The position numbers were made by a program, and so were the translations under genes. A model generated the notes under the pieces. That model ran no database searches and had not been told where the DNA came from. It saw only the letters and a list, made by a program, of their open reading frames with translations. Shown here piece by piece: positions 8,500 through 11,461 of a stretch of 11,461 nt of DNA (its first letter is position 1; the number at the start of each line of letters is the position of its first letter). Origin of the DNA: Conidiobolus incongruus B7586. Lineage: Eukaryota > Entomophthoromycota > Entomophthoromycetes > Entomophthorales > Conidiobolaceae. The stretch is taken from contig JNEM01015016.1 of NCBI GenBank assembly GCA_000697335.1, positions 1 to 11,461 of the forward strand. Reading direction: 5' to 3'.

Positions 8500-9060
8500 A
8501 ATTCATTTATTTAGTCCTACACAAACCCAACGTTTACATATATTTAATATTTAACACACTCGATTATTATGATCATGTGTTCCAGGCAATTATTATATCT
8601 TTTTAATGAATGGTGTATTAATTGAAAGTAGATTATCACTTTAAGGTTAGATTTATTCATAGCAATAATTAATATGTTCATCATTTTTTCATAATTAATA
8701 ATTTTTTCAAGATCAAAAATTCTTAGTTATATAATAAATAATATTTTAATTTGAAATGGTATTAAATAAAATTTAATTATATTAGTAAATATTTTAGTTG
8801 GGTTCAATAGTATTAAGTTTTACAATATTATAAAATATTCTAATTTTAGTATATTAATAAAATTTTATATATAATTAATTATAAATTTTTAATAATTAAA
8901 TTTAGATAATGTAGTTTATATTATATCTATTAAAATTGGTGTACATTTAAAATTTTCACAATTTTTTCTGATAAAATTGAGATTAGATACAATTAATTGA
9001 TTAAAATATTAAACATATAGAGTTTTAGTATATTGCTATTAATTAGTATGGGAATTTTGT
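8500..9060. other. AT-rich DNA, probably intron of the minus-strand gene
   Basis: Mostly A/T with no clear coding stretch. If the exons at 9086-9175 and 8204-8473 belong to one gene, this is its intron or introns, far longer than those of glyoxalase II, unless a small exon near 8565-8602 is used. That segment is less AT-rich, but no splice pairing that keeps the CID frame was found. Confidence 0.3.
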
Positions 9061-9085
9061 CTATCACCAAATTGAATATTCTTAC

Positions 9086-9175
9086 CTTCTCACACTAATA
9101 ACTATAACATTGAATTGGGTCGCCGTTACGAGTAATTCTATCCCCTTTTCATCCCCATCATCAATACTAACATGC
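9086..9175 (-). CDS. Probable internal exon on the minus strand, function unknown
   Basis: Reading the minus strand, an intron-like end with branch motif CTAAC and acceptor TAG (9182-9176) is followed by 90 bases of G+C-richer sequence and a strong GTAAGAAT donor at 9085. The exon is open in one frame for 29 codons (HVSIDDGDEKGIELLVTATQ and a hydrophobic end), entering and leaving in split codons. An in-frame ATG sits inside the putative intron end (9186-9184), so it could instead be a first exon starting there. No domain is recognised. It is on the same strand as the CID-like exon, but its phase does not join that exon directly, so a missing exon or a separate gene must be assumed. Confidence 0.35.
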
Positions 9176-9379
9176 CTAGTTAGCATTCTTACAATTTTAA
9201 TATCATCAAACGTTAATTATTATCATATTTGGACTCTAGGGTAAATCTGCAATGAATTGGATGTTTGCTAAAGAAATTATTGGGCTATCAGAATTGATAA
9301 CTAAATTGTTCTTAATTGTAATAAATTTTGGTTTAAAAGAGTTTAAATTGAAAGATTTTTTTGAAATTGATATTAAAAC

Positions 9380-9810
9380 TTAATGGTTAATCAATGTTAA
9401 TTTGAAAAATAATCAAAATATATTTTAAATATTTAAGATTAATTAATATTTAAATTAATTTATTTGAAATTGTAATAAATTCCCATTGATGATCATGTTT
9501 ATAGAACTAATATAAGTTAATAATAGTAATGAATTATTAAAACAATTTTATTTTAATATATTTTTTCTACCATTATAATATTTGAAAATTACGGTTAGAT
9601 TTCAACATTAAAATTCGAGGCTTGAATTAATTATAATCAAAAAATCTCATTAAATTAATTCAAAAATTAAATTTATTTTATCCTAATTTGCACTCAATTA
9701 ATACATAATATTATTTGAATCATAATGGCTAATTTAATATCATCGTTTCAAAATTATGAATAATTTAATATATGGCTAAAGTTACGATTTTGAACAATTG
9801 TAGTAGCTTG
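9380..9810. other. Intergenic AT-rich spacer
   Basis: No open frame of note and no strong motif. It lies between the start of the minus-strand transcription unit (if it begins near 9200) and the promoter of the plus-strand gene at 9876, so it may be a shared divergent promoter region. Confidence 0.4.
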
Positions 9811-9818
9811 TAAATTGG

Positions 9819-9826
9819 TATAAATA
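9819..9826 (+). promoter_or_regulatory. TATA box of the GPI-type protein gene
   Basis: TATAAATA lies about 50 bases before the ATG at 9876 and is followed by mixed sequence and a T-rich stretch. This spacing fits a TATA box with a short 5' untranslated region. Confidence 0.45.
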
Positions 9827-9875
9827 TTCAGCCAAATCACTCGGGTAGAAAATTTTTATTCATTTTCTTTGAAAA

Positions 9876-10412
9876 ATGCAGTTTAACTTGAAGAAGGTTT
9901 TGGTGCATTATCACTTGGCACTAGTACTCCATTCCGGGATATATGATGCTACAATCATCGAACTGAGCGCAGTGCAAGCTGAAATTATAGATGGAACCAA
10001 TATGAATAACAGTTCAAATATCACCGGAGTCGCCCAGCCCCAAGTGCTGTTGAATATCCCCAACGGTGGCGGAACCAACGGAGGCAACGGTTCAACAACC
10101 GGGAGTATGGCAGTGCTACCCAACATGCCAAACCTGTCCAATATGATCGAACAAATCAATGCCGCTGTTCAGAGTGATATGGCACTCGCTGCAACTGTCG
10201 CAGCGCAAGCTTCCGCCACAGCTCTCAGCGCTAGCCTTTCAATGGCTTCCCCTACCCCAACTGCAACTACGATGAATACTACGACAACTTCCGCCAGTGA
10301 AAAGAAGAGCTCAGACAAGAAGAGTGATGGTACTAGGGTCGTACCACTTCCAAAATATTATTTTGTAACTCTGGGTGCTGCACTCACAGCTGGATATCTT
10401 TATTTACTATAA
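9876..10412 (+). CDS. Small secreted, probably GPI-anchored surface protein
   Basis: Encodes 178 residues in one exon and is the most G+C-rich gene in the window. Residues 1-25 are a short basic start (LKK) followed by a moderately hydrophobic stretch, a weak signal peptide. Candidate N-glycosylation sites are NNSSNIT (44-50) and NGS (71-73). Then come a Gly/Asn-rich stretch (63-77), an Ala-rich helix-like segment (95-124), a Ser/Thr/Pro linker (125-141) and a charged SEKKSSDKKSDG patch. Residues 161-178 (YYFVTLGAALTAGYLYLL) form a terminal hydrophobic tail right at the C-terminus, the layout of a GPI-attachment signal, with Ser150-Gly152 as candidate attachment region. Proteins of this design sit on fungal and protist cell surfaces. 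No family is recognised. A tail-anchored membrane protein is the alternative if the weak N-terminal signal is not used. Confidence 0.75.
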   Translation: MQFNLKKVLVHYHLALVLHSGIYDATIIELSAVQAEIIDGTNMNNSSNITGVAQPQVLLNIPNGGGTNGGNGSTTGSMAVLPNMPNLSNMIEQINAAVQSDMALAATVAAQASATALSASLSMASPTPTATTMNTTTTSASEKKSSDKKSDGTRVVPLPKYYFVTLGAALTAGYLYLL

Positions 10413-10544
10413 TTTATATTTGACCTCAATTTATTTACCTCATATTCATTCCTCCATTCACTGTTGATGGTATTTGAATCTGAAATCCCAACCCAATTAT
10501 ATCAATCAATGTTTGGTGATAATTGTTAGATTACAGCCTAATTA

Positions 10545-10550
10545 AATAAA
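10545..10550 (+). terminator. Polyadenylation signal, GPI-type protein gene
   Basis: AATAAA about 130 bases after the stop codon at 10412, followed by T-rich sequence. Positional evidence only. Confidence 0.35.
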
Positions 10551-11461
10551 ATTTATTTAATATGTATTAGTTCATTATTGAGTTACTTTTTTAATATTAT
10601 TCAATTAGCAATTGCAACAATATTGATGCTATTACTAGTTTGGTAAGCTAATCCATCCATTCAATATTTAGTGATCTGATTGAATTTAGTAGATTATCAA
10701 AATGCAATGTATTATAAAGCATTACTGTATAAATGTAGCACCACAATTCTAATCTCTTATCTAAGATTACTACACAATATCAAATTTAAATGTTACAGTA
10801 TCCATAACTGTTGATTTCATTTCCTAAAATCCATTCTGAATTCCCTAACAGTTTTTTGATTACATCCTTTGGATTATAGGTTCAATATGTTATTGGATTC
10901 CAATAAATTGGAAAATTATTAAGTATAAATATTGATAGTATTGACAATATTTATATCTATGAAATTTAAATTATTTTAAAAATAATTAAAATATTTATCA
11001 ATTATTAAAATTAATTTTTTTTTGAATTAATTCATAATTTTTCTTAATTAAATTAAAATATTATTTTGTAATTTAAATAATGGGAATTTTTTGTAATTGA
11101 AAAAAAAAATAAAAATTTTAATATATAAAAAATAAAAATAAAAATATAATATAAAATTAATAATTTTTTTTATTTCTAATAACTTTTGCTATACTTTTAA
11201 CAAAGATTTACTATTGAAAAAACAATTCTTTTTATTAAAGACTAATATTTAATATTTCATAAACCAATTAAATTTTTTTATAGAAATTTTTTTATTTATA
11301 AGCTAGTTTTTTAATTATCTAAAATAATTATAATTATATAGGTTATAATCTAAAGAATATATTAAATATAGTAGTTTTTTCTAGTTATTTTTAATTAAAA
11401 AATTTTTTATAGTTTTAAATTTATATATTTTATAATTCTTATATAAAATAATAGGTTTTCT
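10551..11461. other. Right-hand gene-free region
   Basis: About 10560-10900 is moderately AT-rich without a supported gene; a minus-strand frame of 44 codons near 10648-10780 is within chance. From about 10900 to the end the sequence becomes almost pure A/T, like the left block, and may hold a weak third relative of the repeat seen there (about 11188-11461). Confidence 0.45.
10924..10955. repeat. Perfect 11-base inverted repeat with 10-base loop
   Basis: TATAAATATTG at 10924-10934 is the exact reverse complement of CAATATTTATA at 10945-10955. It could form a small hairpin. It sits where the moderately AT-rich spacer turns into near-pure A/T. Such repeats arise easily in AT-rich DNA. Confidence 0.6.

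Noticed and set aside
9230-9380. Minus-strand frame open for about 47 codons next to the orphan exon
   Set aside because: No ATG, AT-driven amino acid content, and it ends in a stop without a donor site. Possible by chance.
9911-10159. 82-residue minus-strand ORF within the surface-protein gene
   Set aside because: It is an antisense shadow of the Gly/Asn-rich coding sequence.
10648-10780. Minus-strand frame of about 44 codons
   Set aside because: No ATG at the expected place, no strong splice signals, no recognisable domain.
11188-11461. Third copy of the left-hand repeat
   Set aside because: Short words are shared (gctata, aaaccaatta, ggttttct), but their spacing is not colinear with the other copies and the window ends there, so it is kept only as a weak resemblance.

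Overview
This is a stretch of nuclear DNA from a eukaryote with an unusually AT-rich genome. The evidence is a gene with six short spliceosomal introns (48-58 bases, GT...AG), AATAAA polyadenylation signals, TATA and CCAAT promoter motifs, and eukaryotic protein families. The coding regions are clearly richer in G+C than the surrounding DNA, which falls to almost pure A/T in places. The standard genetic code fits: glutamine is written CAA/CAG throughout the genes, and they end in TAA or TGA. The lineage cannot be fixed from the sequence. TAAC-like branch sites near the acceptors, a fungal-looking mitochondrial presequence and a small GPI-type surface protein make a fungus plausible, but other protists with AT-rich genomes are not excluded.

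Layout. 1-4000 is a gene-free, extremely AT-rich block holding two diverged direct copies of one sequence (474-840 and 3097-3460), with a less AT-rich island between them (about 1560-1970). 4209-5406 (+) is a seven-exon glyoxalase II gene. 5407-6170 is AT-rich spacer with an (AT)14 tract. 6519-7970 (+) is an uninterrupted protein kinase gene, most like Mps1/TTK, behind a promoter with a TATA box and five CCAAT-type pentamers. 8204-8473 (-) is the last exon of a gene not marked by any ATG-started ORF; its product resembles the C-terminal half of a CID/RPR domain of the CHERP type. A second likely minus-strand exon lies at 9086-9175. 9876-10412 (+) encodes a 178-residue, Ser/Thr/Ala-rich protein with a weak signal peptide and a C-terminal hydrophobic tail typical of GPI-anchored proteins. 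From about 10900 to the end the DNA returns to near-pure A/T.

The genes do not form a pathway. Glyoxalase II is metabolic (methylglyoxal detoxification), the kinase is probably regulatory, the minus-strand gene is probably RNA-related, and the last is a surface protein. The most informative new points are the cryptic first exon that gives glyoxalase II a mitochondrial presequence, the unannotated minus-strand CID-like exon, the glycine-free ATP loop of the kinase, and the old duplicated sequence in the AT-rich block. I saw no CRISPR array, rRNA, recognisable tRNA or intact mobile element.
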